Positions 25,790-34,826 of a stretch of DNA of 64,000 nt are shown here, in pieces. How positions within the stretch are numbered: the stretch's first letter is position 1; every line of letters begins with the position of its first letter. Location of the stretch: NCBI GenBank assembly GCA_020850355.1, contig JADZEX010000050.1, positions 1-64,000 of the forward strand, in the 5' to 3' direction. Made by a program: the position numbers and the translations under genes. A model generated the notes under the pieces. That model saw nothing but the letters and a program-made list of their open reading frames with translations, ran no database searches and was not told the DNA's origin. The stretch comes from Fimbriimonadaceae bacterium. GTDB lineage: Bacteria; Armatimonadota; UBA10988.

Positions 25790-27054
25790 CCGCAACCTGC
25801 CTGGCGCTGTTGCTGCTGGCCGAGCCGGCGGCCTGGGACCTGCCGCAAGTGGTGGCCACGGCGCTGGCCGACGGCCCGGCGGCGCGGCGCGCGCGCCTGA
25901 TCTGCGAGCAGGCCGAGGCCGCCGCGCAGCGCACCCGCCCGCGGCTGCAGCCGGATCTGACGCTGACCGCGGCGAGTGGCTGGCGCACCCCCACGGTGCG
26001 CGACCCGGCCGCGCCGAACGCGGTCGTCGAACGCGACTGGGCCGCCAGCGCCAACCTGGCGGCGCGGCAGACGGTGTGGCAAGCGGGCGCCAGCGGCGCC
26101 GCTCGGCGGGCCGACCTGGCGGTCGCGGCGGCCCGCTACGACCTGGCCGCTGCGCTGGCCAAGGTGCGCTACGAAATCGCCGTGGCCTACGTTGACCTGC
26201 TGGCTGCCCGCGGTGGCGTGGCGCTGGCCGCGGAGGGGGTGAAGCGGGCCACCTCGCAGGTCGAGCGGGTGGCCGAGCTGGTGAAGCTCGAGAAGGTCGC
26301 CGAGGTCGACCGGCTGACCGCCGAAGCCGGTCTGCTGGAGGCCCGCACCGGCCTGGCCGAAGCCGCCAGCGGCGCCGACCTTGCGGCCGCCAACCTGAAC
26401 CGCCTGCTGGGCCGACCGCTGGAGGCGCCGCGGGACGTGCAGCCGCTGGCCGACCTCCCGCCGGAGCTGCCCGCCCGCGCGTCAGCCGTGGCCTGGGCCC
26501 GCGAGCAGCGGCCCGAGGTGCAGGCGTTGCGGCGGCGACAGCAGGAGGCCGGGCTGGCGGCGGGGTTGATCGAAACCGCCACGCAGCCTCGGCTCGACCT
26601 CACGGGACAGCTCACCGCGCGCACCAAGACAGCCTTCGGTCCAGCAGCCGAGGCCGGCGTGGGGGTCGAACTGGTCTGGCCGCTCAGCCGCACCGACCAG
26701 GCCGCGGCGCGGCAGGCCGGCGCGGTGCGGGATCAGGCTGACCTCGCCGCCCTGGCGCTGACCGAGCTGCAGGACGGGCTGGCCCTGGAGGTCCTGTCCG
26801 CCTGGCGAGCCGACCAGACCGCCCGCGAGCGGCTGCTGCTGGCGACGGCGCGGGTCGCGGCGTTGACCGAAGCGCACCGCGTGAAGTTGCTGCAATACGA
26901 TCGCCAGCGCTGCACGCTGCTGGAGGTGCAGCAGGCCTTGCTGGAGCGGACCCGCGCCGAGCAGGACCGCGACCGGGCCCGCTACGCGGTCCACCAGGCC
27001 ACGGCCCAGGCCGCCGCGGCGGTCGGCAGCGACCTGACGGCGGTGCCCCGCTGA
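25786..27054 (+). CDS. TolC-like outer membrane efflux protein
   Basis: This is a 422-residue protein. ATG 25786 overlaps the preceding stop in ATGA, giving a short hydrophobic leader (MTATCLALLLLAEPAAW). Two long Ala/Arg/Glu-rich helical hairpins are visible (about 90-210 and 290-410), each with a beta-forming insertion (LTLTAASGW and LDLTGQLTART), as in the duplicated outer-membrane-factor fold. The family supplies the outer-membrane duct for tripartite efflux pumps or type I secretion. No membrane-fusion or pump gene adjoins it here, which is unusual. Co-translation with a nucleosidase suggests an accidental operon rather than shared function. Confidence 0.85.
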   Translation: MTATCLALLLLAEPAAWDLPQVVATALADGPAARRARLICEQAEAAAQRTRPRLQPDLTLTAASGWRTPTVRDPAAPNAVVERDWAASANLAARQTVWQAGASGAARRADLAVAAARYDLAAALAKVRYEIAVAYVDLLAARGGVALAAEGVKRATSQVERVAELVKLEKVAEVDRLTAEAGLLEARTGLAEAASGADLAAANLNRLLGRPLEAPRDVQPLADLPPELPARASAVAWAREQRPEVQALRRRQQEAGLAAGLIETATQPRLDLTGQLTARTKTAFGPAAEAGVGVELVWPLSRTDQAAARQAGAVRDQADLAALALTELQDGLALEVLSAWRADQTARERLLLATARVAALTEAHRVKLLQYDRQRCTLLEVQQALLERTRAEQDRDRARYAVHQATAQAAAAVGSDLTAVPR

Positions 27055-27063
27055 CCTGAAACG

Positions 27064-27105
27064 CCCCGGCCCGCCGCTCGACTGGTGTCGCGCGGCGGGC
27101 CGGGG
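27064..27105. terminator. Bidirectional hairpin between convergent genes
   Basis: Perfect 14-base arms (27064-27077 and 27092-27105) enclose a 14-base segment that itself contains CGAC-TGGT-GTCG, extending the stem past one mismatch. It lies between the TolC-like stop (27054, plus) and the pseudopilin stop (27127, minus). Only a short TTT follows on the minus side. Confidence 0.6.
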
Positions 27106-27126
27106 GCGAGGTTGGTCAGCCGTCAC

Positions 27127-27813
27127 CTAGTCGGCGGCGGCGGTCCACATCGGGGCCTTCGTTTCCTTCATCCACTTGCAGTGACCGTCGAAGAACTGCA
27201 GGTTGAAGCCCTCGTTGTGGCGAAGGTTAACTTGTCCGCGGCACAGCCCCCAACTCGCAACCGTCGAGACCGTGGGGTTGTTGTAGTCGACGTTGGCCGA
27301 GTTCCACATCTCGAGGGTGGTCAACTCGGCCGCTTGGATGGTGCCGGCCGGTTCGACGATCGTCGCCATCGTCACCACGCCGGTGGCGTTGCCCCAGGCT
27401 CCGGCGAAGTCGCCGCCGCCATAGGAACACGGCAGCGAGTTGGTCAGCGGACCGCTTCCGGCCGGGAACAAGTTGCGGTTCCAAGTGTTCGGGCTGTAGA
27501 CGTTCGGGCAGACCCAGATCTGGGAGTTCTTGACGTAGGGGTGCGCCAGGTCTGGGAACCACGCCAGCATGCCGGGGTTGGCCCAGTAGCAGAACAGTGG
27601 GCAGATCCGTTCGTCGTAGTCCTGCGAGTACTGCATGAAGGCCAGCCCGGCCTGCTTCAGGTTGCTGAGGCAGGAGTTCTGGCGCGCCTTCTCGCGGGCC
27701 TTGGCGAAGACCGGGAAGAGAATCGCAGCGAGAATCGCGATGATCGCAATGACCACGAGGAGTTCGATCAGCGTAAAGCCGACACGATTGCCCCGAGTCC
27801 GGAACTTGCTCAT
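27127..27813 (-). CDS. Type II secretion/type IV pilin-like protein (H-X9-DG)
   Basis: This is a 228-residue pseudopilin. The prepilin cleavage site is GFTLIE (cleavage after Gly, mature N-terminus [20 protein letters not shown]), followed by [13 protein letters not shown] and SQDYDE. The C-terminal signature is [12 protein letters not shown], i.e. His, nine residues, Asp-Gly. GGAG lies seven bases before the ATG. This family is hugely expanded in planctomycetes and Armatimonadota, and this form is one I associate with Armatimonadota. The product is probably processed by a prepilin peptidase and placed on the cell surface or in a secretion pseudopilus. Bases 27814-28038 upstream include the most AT-rich stretch I noticed here (about 27925-28010), the likely promoter zone. 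Confidence 0.92.
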   Translation of the reverse strand: MSKFRTRGNRVGFTLIELLVVIAIIAILAAILFPVFAKAREKARQNSCLSNLKQAGLAFMQYSQDYDERICPLFCYWANPGMLAWFPDLAHPYVKNSQIWVCPNVYSPNTWNRNLFPAGSGPLTNSLPCSYGGGDFAGAWGNATGVVTMATIVEPAGTIQAAELTTLEMWNSANVDYNNPTVSTVASWGLCRGQVNLRHNEGFNLQFFDGHCKWMKETKAPMWTAAAD

Positions 27814-28038
27814 GTGTCACTCCTCGGCACCGGCCGGACGGACGTCTCCCGACCAGCACCAGCTTTCGTTGATTGCGGCCCGCCGCCCAGGTCGGCGACC
27901 TGGTCTGGCGACACCGGTACGGTATTATGACTCCTTCCCGTCCCTCCTGCTGCCGCCGGTTAAGATATCAAGGCTGAGTGCCCCATCTCACAACAGTATT
28001 GTAACAACTACGTGTCCGACCGACCGGACCTGGGCGAT

Positions 28039-29124
28039 CTAGCGACCGAACGTCACCCACAGCGCCTGCAGCCAGTAGCGGGCGCTGTCGACGTAGGTCA
28101 GCAGGACCGTCCGGCCGCCGTCGGTGGCCAGCGCCGGGTGTTCCTTGCCGGCGTAGCAGAAGGCCTGGGTGAAGGCCTTGTGCCGGCTGCCGACGGTGCC
28201 GATGGTCTGGTACGGCCCCCAGGGCTGCGGCGCCAGGCAGCAGCGCAGTTGCTCGCCGAGGCCGACCGAATGCACCGCCAGCCAGCCGCCCAGCCAGGCG
28301 TTGTGGCTCAACGACAGCTCGCTGGGGAAGTCGCGCAGGCCCGGCAGATCGGCGGCCTGCCGCGGGTCGCTGCTCCAGGTCGCCGGTTCGCCGCCAGCGA
28401 AGTACTCGTAGGCGGCTGGCTGCGCCACCCGCGCCGAGTCGACTCGTGCCAGTTTGGCGTACTTCGCGCCGCCCCGCTCCTGGTACCCGACGACGTAGCA
28501 CCACGGCCCGCTGACGGGCTGTGCGACGGCGCTGCCGTAGACCGCCTGGCCGTCGCCGGGACGCCACCAGAGCGGGCTGCCGGCGGCGGCGGGGAGGCGG
28601 GTGAACTGCAGGTGGGCCAGGTCGGTGGCGTCCGCAGCAGCCAGCCCGTGGCCCTCCAGCCGAAAGTCGAACGGTCCCGTGCCAGTCACCGCGACCTGGC
28701 CGTAGTACAGCCAGAGGCGTTGCGACGCCGGGTCGTGCCACCCTCCGAGCGGCCAGTAGCGCAGATCGCGGCGGCCGGCCTCGGCCGGCAGTGGGGTCAG
28801 CACCGGGCGGGCCAGACCCGTCGCCGGGTCGCTGATGAACTGGTAGTCGCGCAGCCCGGCCGCGCCTGGCTGCCGGGTGACCGCGGCGCAGTTGCTGATC
28901 ATGCCGCGCCACCGCTGCTCTGGGTCGTCGGGCCCGAGCAGGAAGACATCGCCGAACAGCCAGACCTGACGGTCGCCGACCGCGATGGAGTAGCCGGCGT
29001 CGGTGCCGCTGACGCCGGCCTGGTTGTCGGTGAACAGCAGCCCGCCGTTGCGCACGGCGACGACCTCGACGGCCGCTGCCGCACCACTCGCCAGCAAGCC
29101 ACAGGTCAGCAGCGACCAGCGCAT
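28039..29124 (-). CDS. Secreted protein, DUF4185/beta-propeller-like
   Basis: This is a 361-residue protein starting at ATG 29124 (GGAG seven bases upstream) with a short signal peptide ending GAAAAVEVV. The body has repeating beta motifs such as VWLFGDVFLLGPDD, RLWLYYGQVAV, YVVGYQERGG and GWLAVHSVG, consistent with a five-bladed propeller of the GH43/GH32-like or DUF4185 type. The upstream frame to 29535 lacks any signal and is rejected. I infer an extracellular carbohydrate-active or carbohydrate-binding protein; catalytic residues were not identified. Confidence 0.65.
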   Translation of the reverse strand: MRWSLLTCGLLASGAAAAVEVVAVRNGGLLFTDNQAGVSGTDAGYSIAVGDRQVWLFGDVFLLGPDDPEQRWRGMISNCAAVTRQPGAAGLRDYQFISDPATGLARPVLTPLPAEAGRRDLRYWPLGGWHDPASQRLWLYYGQVAVTGTGPFDFRLEGHGLAAADATDLAHLQFTRLPAAAGSPLWWRPGDGQAVYGSAVAQPVSGPWCYVVGYQERGGAKYAKLARVDSARVAQPAAYEYFAGGEPATWSSDPRQAADLPGLRDFPSELSLSHNAWLGGWLAVHSVGLGEQLRCCLAPQPWGPYQTIGTVGSRHKAFTQAFCYAGKEHPALATDGGRTVLLTYVDSARYWLQALWVTFGR

Positions 29125-29386
29125 CGCTGTGCTCCGCCGGCAGATACCCCGGCGCTCGGTCAGATCCTCGTGAGCACGGCGTGAGCCGCGAGCTGGTGGT
29201 TTCGGAATCGCAACATGCGGCAATGAACTCCAGGGAGGAAGCGCCGTCTCTGGCACCGTAAGGGACGACTCGGCGGGATCGGCTGGCCGGCACGGCGACC
29301 CTGGCGCGGCACGCGGCAACCACCGGGCCGTCGAGCGTGGTAGACTGGATGGTGGGGTCTTGTCAGCGGTTGGTGGGAGACGCACG

Positions 29387-30967
29387 ATGCGGCGGCTCAG
29401 ATGGGCGTGGGCGGTGGCCGGCCTGGTGCTGACCGGGCGACTGGCGGTTGCCCAGCAGCCCACGGCGGCGCCGGTGGAGCCGTTCGAGCAGGCCACCTGG
29501 GCGGTGGCGGCGAGCCCGATCGACCAGGCGGTCACCCTGAAGCACCGCCAACGCGGCGTGGTTGGCGCGCTGCCCTGTTCCGACGTGGTGTTCTGCCGCC
29601 GCGTCTACCTCGATGTGATTGGCACGCTCCCGGAGCCGGCCGAGGTGACCGCGTTCCTGGCGGACCAGCGCCCCGGCAAACGCGCCCACCTGATCGATGC
29701 CCTGCTGGCGCGCGACGAGTACGCCGACTATTGGGCGCTGAAGTGGTGCGACGTGCTGCGGGTGAAGGCCGAGTTTCCGGTCAACCTGTGGCCGAACGCG
29801 GTGCAGGCCTACCACCGCTGGCTGCGCGACTCGATGGCCGCCAACAAGCCGTACGACCAGTTCGTCCGCGAGTTGCTGACCTCCAGCGGCAGCAACTTCC
29901 GGGTGCCGCCGGTCAACTTCTATCGGGCGGTCCAGGGCAAAGACGCCGCCGCCATCGCCGAGGTCGTGGCGCTGACCTGGATGGGCACCCGGCTGGCCGC
30001 CTGGCCGGCCGACGAGCGGGCCCAGCTGCTACCGTGGTTCTCGCGGGTGGTCTACAAGGCGACCGGCGAGTGGAAGGAAGAGATCGTCTGCGTCGACCCG
30101 AAGGCGACCACGCCGCTGGTGGCCAGCCTGCCCGGGACGGCGGCCAAGATCAGCGTGCCGCCCGAGGGCGATCCGCGGGCCGTGTTCGCCGATTGGCTGA
30201 TCCAGCCGGACAACCCCTGGTTCGCCCGCAACCTCTGCAATCGGGTCTGGTCCTGGATGCTCGGCCGCGGGGTGGTTCACGAGGTCGACGACCTGCGGCC
30301 GGACAATCCGCCGGCCAACCCGGAACTGCTGGAGACGCTGGAGCAGATTCTGGTGCAGAGCAAGTGGGACCTGCAGGCGCTGCTGCGGGCGATCCTCAAC
30401 TCGCGAGCTTACCAGCAGTCGTCGATTCCGCGCGCCAAGGGACCGACCGCCGAGGCGCTCTGCGCCTGGTACCCCGTGCGGCGGCTGGACGCCGAGGTGC
30501 TGGCCGACGCCCTGGTCTGGCTAACCGGCAGCGGCGAGACCTACTCCAGCAGCATTCCCGAACCCTTCACCTACCTGCCGGAAGACCAGCGCACCATCCA
30601 ACTCGCCGACGGCAGCATCACCAGCCCGTTTCTGGAGATGTTCGGCCGCCCGCCGCGGGACACCGGCTACGAGTCCGAACGCAACAACCAACCGAGCGAC
30701 GAGCAGCGCCTCTATCTGCTCAACAGCAGCGACGTGCAGCGCCGCCTGGAGCGCAGCCCGCGCCTGATTCGGCTGCAGTTGGAGTGCAAGGGCAACTACC
30801 AGACGCTAATCCGTGGCCTCTACCTGACGATGCTCTCACGGGAGCCCACGGCGGCCGAGCTGAAGACCGCCGAGACCTACGCCAAGAGCGGCCTGCGGAT
30901 GAACGAAGCGACCAACGACCTGGCCTGGTCGCTGCTCAATACCAAGGAGTTTCTGTACCGGCACTAG
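29387..30967 (+). CDS. DUF1549/DUF1553 protein (planctomycete cytochrome-associated type)
   Basis: This is a 526-residue secreted protein. ATG 29387 follows GGGAGA with six bases of spacing, and a signal peptide (LRWAWAVAGLVLTGRLAVAQ) follows. The DUF1549 part begins with VFCRRVYLDVIGTLPEPAEV and holds YADYWALKWCDVLRV. The DUF1553 part contains NPWFARNLCNRVWSWMLGRG, LLRAILNSRAYQQSS and a terminal NTKEFLYRH. Unlike many relatives there is no CxxCH heme site, so this is the short form without the cytochrome module. It heads a three-gene operon; the family's biochemical role remains unknown, but such genes accompany sulfated-polysaccharide use in planctomycetes. Confidence 0.88.
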   Translation: MRRLRWAWAVAGLVLTGRLAVAQQPTAAPVEPFEQATWAVAASPIDQAVTLKHRQRGVVGALPCSDVVFCRRVYLDVIGTLPEPAEVTAFLADQRPGKRAHLIDALLARDEYADYWALKWCDVLRVKAEFPVNLWPNAVQAYHRWLRDSMAANKPYDQFVRELLTSSGSNFRVPPVNFYRAVQGKDAAAIAEVVALTWMGTRLAAWPADERAQLLPWFSRVVYKATGEWKEEIVCVDPKATTPLVASLPGTAAKISVPPEGDPRAVFADWLIQPDNPWFARNLCNRVWSWMLGRGVVHEVDDLRPDNPPANPELLETLEQILVQSKWDLQALLRAILNSRAYQQSSIPRAKGPTAEALCAWYPVRRLDAEVLADALVWLTGSGETYSSSIPEPFTYLPEDQRTIQLADGSITSPFLEMFGRPPRDTGYESERNNQPSDEQRLYLLNSSDVQRRLERSPRLIRLQLECKGNYQTLIRGLYLTMLSREPTAAELKTAETYAKSGLRMNEATNDLAWSLLNTKEFLYRH

Positions 30968-30985
30968 TGCCGACAGGAGGGACCG

Positions 30986-32353
30986 ATGGGCAAGTCACGT
31001 CAACCGGAACTGGTCGACCGCCGCGAGATCATGCGCCGGCTGCTGTACGGCGCGGCCGGCACGGCGCTGATCGACCGGGTTGCCTGGGCCCAGGGCCTGG
31101 CCCAACCGACGCCGTCGGTGGCGGCCGCAGCCACGGGCACCGCGGCCGCCTTCCCGGTCAAGGCCAAGGCGGTGATCCAGATCTGGATGTGGGGCGGCCC
31201 CTCGCATCTGGATACCTTCGACCCCAAGCCCGAAGCCGGCTACGACTACTGCGGGCCGCTCAACAAGCCGATCGAGACCAACGTCAAGGGCATCCGGATC
31301 GGCGAGCTGCTGCCCTTGCTGGCGCAGCAGGCCGACAAGTACAGCCTGCTGCGCGGGATGACCCACGGCAACAACGGTCACGAGACCGCCAGCTATCTGG
31401 TGCAGACCGGCCGCCCGCCGGGCGAACGGCTGGTCTACCCCTGCGCTGGCGCGGTGGTCTCCCAGGCCCGCGGCTACGATCACGGCTACAAAGGCCTGAT
31501 TCCGCCCTACATCGTGCTCACCCGGCCGCAGGGGCGGTTCAGCGAGTCCGGCTTCCTCGGCCCGCGCTACAAGCCCTTCGCGACCGGCGGTGACCCGGCC
31601 GCGTCGCGCTTTGTGGTGGAGGGTGTGATCAGCGAATCGATCAGCGACGCCCGCCAGCAGAAGCGCCGGGAGCTGCTCCACAGCCTCGACAGCCTCGGCC
31701 AGGCGATGCCCGGCGAAGCCCGCTTCGATGCCCTCGACGCCTGTGAGGACAAGGCCTACGACCTGATTCTAGGCGATGCCGGCAAGCTCTTCGACCTCTC
31801 GCAGGAAGCTCCCGCGATGCGCGACAAGTACGGCCGCAACCGCTTCGGGCAATCCTGCCTGATGGCCCGCCGCCTGGTCGAGGCCGGCGTGCCGTACATC
31901 ACGGTCAACTACGACGGCTGGGACACCCACAAGACCCACTTCAACATCATGCAGCGCAAACTGCCGGAAATGGACAAGGCGATGTCGGCGCTGCTGGTCG
32001 ACCTCAGCGAGCGGGGCCTGCTCGAGAGCACCCTGGTTTGGTGGGGCGGCGAGTTCGGGCGGACGCCCAAAGTGCAGTGGGAAGCGCCCTGGAACGGTGG
32101 CCGCAGCCACTTCGGCGCCGCCTTCTCGGCTCTCGTGGCGGGCGGCGGCTTCAAGGGCGGGCAGGTGCTCGGGGCGACCAACAAAGAGGGCACCGAGGTC
32201 GCCGAACGGCCGATCTACCCGCAGGACCTGTTGGCCAGCATCTACCAGCAACTCGGCCTCGATCCCGACGGACCCTTGCCCAACTCGCGGGGGCTCGACC
32301 TCAAGCTGACCCTGCCCTCGAAGGGTCCCGGGCGACTCCGCGAGTTGATCTGA
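30986..32353 (+). CDS. DUF1501 secreted protein
   Basis: This is a 455-residue protein. AGGAGG precedes the ATG by five to six bases. The N-terminus carries a twin-Arg-like signal (RREIMRRLLYGAAGTALI), so export is probably by Tat. Family landmarks include WMWGGPSHLDTFDPKP, NGHETASYLVQTGR, FGQSCLMARRLVEAGVPYITV, GWDTH and WWGGEFGRTPKV. The fold is related to the alkaline phosphatase/sulfatase superfamily, with Asp and His as possible metal ligands. It lies 18 bases after the DUF1549/1553 gene, the standard pairing for these two families. Confidence 0.92.
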   Translation: MGKSRQPELVDRREIMRRLLYGAAGTALIDRVAWAQGLAQPTPSVAAAATGTAAAFPVKAKAVIQIWMWGGPSHLDTFDPKPEAGYDYCGPLNKPIETNVKGIRIGELLPLLAQQADKYSLLRGMTHGNNGHETASYLVQTGRPPGERLVYPCAGAVVSQARGYDHGYKGLIPPYIVLTRPQGRFSESGFLGPRYKPFATGGDPAASRFVVEGVISESISDARQQKRRELLHSLDSLGQAMPGEARFDALDACEDKAYDLILGDAGKLFDLSQEAPAMRDKYGRNRFGQSCLMARRLVEAGVPYITVNYDGWDTHKTHFNIMQRKLPEMDKAMSALLVDLSERGLLESTLVWWGGEFGRTPKVQWEAPWNGGRSHFGAAFSALVAGGGFKGGQVLGATNKEGTEVAERPIYPQDLLASIYQQLGLDPDGPLPNSRGLDLKLTLPSKGPGRLRELI

Positions 32354-32363
32354 GGAGCCACCG

Positions 32364-34742
32364 ATGCACGCTCGGGTGCGCTGGCTGTTCGCGGTGGCCG
32401 GCCTGCTGACGGCGGCCGGGGCGCAGACTCCGCCGGGGGGCGACCCGCGGATCGGCTACCTCTATCCGGCCGGCGGCCGCCAGAGCGCGATGCTGCAGGT
32501 GCTCGCCGGCGGACAGGGCCTGCGCGGCGTCGACGCCGTGCGAGTCTCCGGCGGTGGGATCACCGCCAGCATCGTCGAGTGGTGCAAGCCGCTGGGTCAG
32601 AAGGAGCTCGGTGACATCGGCTGGCACCTTCGCGAGGAGGTCAAGAAGCGCGCCGCCGAGGCGGCCGGCAAGACCTACGAACCGCCGATGGTCGATCCCT
32701 CCGAGATCCCCCCGCTGCCTGACCACTTCATCTGTCGCAACATCGGCACCATGTCGATCAAGGAGATGGACGACCTGCGGCTGAAGCTCTACGACCCGAA
32801 GAAGCAGCTCAACCCGCAAATCGGCGAGATGGTGCTGTTGCGCTTGACCATCGACAAGCAGGCCGAGCCGGGCGACCGCGAGCTGCGGCTGCAGACTCCC
32901 AATGGGCTGACCAACCCACTGCGCTTCCAGGTCGGCACTTTCAAGGAGTACTGGGAGCCCGAGACCAACATCCGGGAGGTGCCCACCAACCCGCCGTTGG
33001 AGGCGCCGGTGGTGATCAACGGGCAGATCATGCCCGGCGATGTCGACCGCTTCCGGCTGAAGTGCGTGCAGGGCCAAACGCTGGTGATCGAAGCCAGTGC
33101 CCGGCGGCTGATTCCCTACCTCGCCGACGCGGTGCCCGGCTGGTTCCAGGCGACGATGCACCTCTACGACACCAAGGGCAAGGAGATCGGCTACGCCGAC
33201 GACTACGGCTTTGATCCTGACCCGGTGTTGATTTTCAAGATTCCGGCCGATGGCGAGTACGATCTCGCCATCCACGACAGCATCTACCGCGGCCGCGAGG
33301 ACTTCGTCTACCGCATCGCCATCGCCGAGCGGCCGTTCGTGACGCAGATCTTCCCGCTCGGCGGCAAGCAGGGCTCCAACACGGTGGCCAACCTGGTAGG
33401 CTGGAACCTCCCGTCGCCGACCGCCGCCCTCGACACCATGCCGGGCCTCGGGACGATCCGGTTCGCGTCGCTGACCGCCGGTCGCTGGCGCTCGAACGCC
33501 ATTCCGTATCAGGTCGACACGCTGGCCGAGATCCGTGAAGAGGAGCCGAACGACGATCCTGGCAAGCCCCAGCCGATTGGCGTGCAGCGCGTTGTGAACG
33601 GGGTGATCAGCAAGCCCGGCGACCTCGACTACTACGAGTTCGTCGGCCAGGGCGGCAGCGAGATCGTCGCCGAAGTGGTCGCGCGCCGCCTCTACTCCCG
33701 GCTCGACAGCCTGCTGCGGCTGCTCGACAAGGACGGCCAGGTGCTCGCCAGCAACGACGACACCGAGGACAAGGAGTTCGGGCTGCTGACGCATCACGCC
33801 GACTCCTACCTGCGCTTCAAGCTGCCGGCCACCGGGCTCTATCGGCTGCTGGTCAGCGATGCCCAACGCGCCGGGGGCGAGGCTTACGCCTACCGGCTGC
33901 GCCTGACCCCACCGCGGCACGACTTCGCGGTGCGGATGTGCCCCAGCAGCATCAACGTGATGAGCGGCAGCTCGGTGCCGGTGACCGTCCAGGTGATCCG
34001 CGACGACGGCTTCGACGGCGAGATCATGCTCAACCTGAAGAGCGCCCCCGAGGGTTTCGTGCTCAACGGCGCCTGGGTCCCGAAGGGCCAGGACCGCGTT
34101 CGGATGACCGTCACGGCGCCGCGGCTGAAGGCTGGCGAGCCGACGCCGATTGTGGTGGAAGCCAAGGCGCTGATTGCCGGCAAGCTGGTGACCCGGCCGG
34201 TGACCCCCGCCGAGGATATGATGCAGGCCTTCGCCTATCGGCACCTGGTGCCGGTCCGCGAGATGCTGGCGGCGGTCTCCGGCTACCGGCGGTACGCCCC
34301 GGCCGGCAGTTTCGTGCTCGACCGGCCGCTCGCCGTGCCGGTTGGCGGCGAGGGCCAGGTGCTCTTCAAGACCGCCTCCAAGGTACCGCTGGAGACGGTC
34401 AAGCTGGAGCTCAAGGACCCGCCGGCCGGCCTCTCGCTGGGCGAGCCCGAAACGGCCGAGGGCGGGGTGGCGATCAGGATCCTGGCCGACGCCGCCAAGG
34501 CCAAGGTCGGCGATGCCGGCAACCTGATCCTGGAAGCTTTCAGCGAGTCGAAGGCGGCCAACGGGACGGTCCGGCGCAACTCGATGGGCTACCTGCCGGC
34601 GCTGCCGATGCAAGTCGTGGTGGCCCCGCCGCCCGGCGATCCGGGGCCGTCGGGCCAGCCCGGCGCGCCGGGCGCCGCCGGTGCGCCGGGGTTACCGGGA
34701 CGCCCCGGCGCGGTCGGCCCGGCGGCGCCGCGCCCGCAATGA
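32364..34742 (+). CDS. Secreted PPC-domain protein with collagen-like C-terminal tail
   Basis: This is a 792-residue protein. It has a signal peptide (VRWLFAVAGLLTAAGAQ) and lies ten bases after the DUF1501 gene. Two pre-peptidase C-terminal (PPC) domains are recognisable: about 216-322 (PGDVDRFRL... DGEYDLAIHD) and about 392-515 (EEEPNDDP... PGDLDYYEF... TGLYRLLV). A further Ig-like region spans about 520-750. The last ~33 residues are an uninterrupted Gly-X-Y run of about ten triplets (GDP GPS GQP GAP...), a collagen-like tail that is not usual for this family. The protein closes the DUF1549/1553-DUF1501 operon, where PPC proteins are common companions. Confidence 0.85.
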   Translation: MHARVRWLFAVAGLLTAAGAQTPPGGDPRIGYLYPAGGRQSAMLQVLAGGQGLRGVDAVRVSGGGITASIVEWCKPLGQKELGDIGWHLREEVKKRAAEAAGKTYEPPMVDPSEIPPLPDHFICRNIGTMSIKEMDDLRLKLYDPKKQLNPQIGEMVLLRLTIDKQAEPGDRELRLQTPNGLTNPLRFQVGTFKEYWEPETNIREVPTNPPLEAPVVINGQIMPGDVDRFRLKCVQGQTLVIEASARRLIPYLADAVPGWFQATMHLYDTKGKEIGYADDYGFDPDPVLIFKIPADGEYDLAIHDSIYRGREDFVYRIAIAERPFVTQIFPLGGKQGSNTVANLVGWNLPSPTAALDTMPGLGTIRFASLTAGRWRSNAIPYQVDTLAEIREEEPNDDPGKPQPIGVQRVVNGVISKPGDLDYYEFVGQGGSEIVAEVVARRLYSRLDSLLRLLDKDGQVLASNDDTEDKEFGLLTHHADSYLRFKLPATGLYRLLVSDAQRAGGEAYAYRLRLTPPRHDFAVRMCPSSINVMSGSSVPVTVQVIRDDGFDGEIMLNLKSAPEGFVLNGAWVPKGQDRVRMTVTAPRLKAGEPTPIVVEAKALIAGKLVTRPVTPAEDMMQAFAYRHLVPVREMLAAVSGYRRYAPAGSFVLDRPLAVPVGGEGQVLFKTASKVPLETVKLELKDPPAGLSLGEPETAEGGVAIRILADAAKAKVGDAGNLILEAFSESKAANGTVRRNSMGYLPALPMQVVVAPPPGDPGPSGQPGAPGAAGAPGLPGRPGAVGPAAPRPQ

Positions 34743-34826
34743 CCACCGCCCGCGGGATGACACCGCGGTGACCCCCGCCCCTGTTGCGCGGCCGAGCAGC
34801 GGCCGATAGGAGCTTGGAACAACGCG

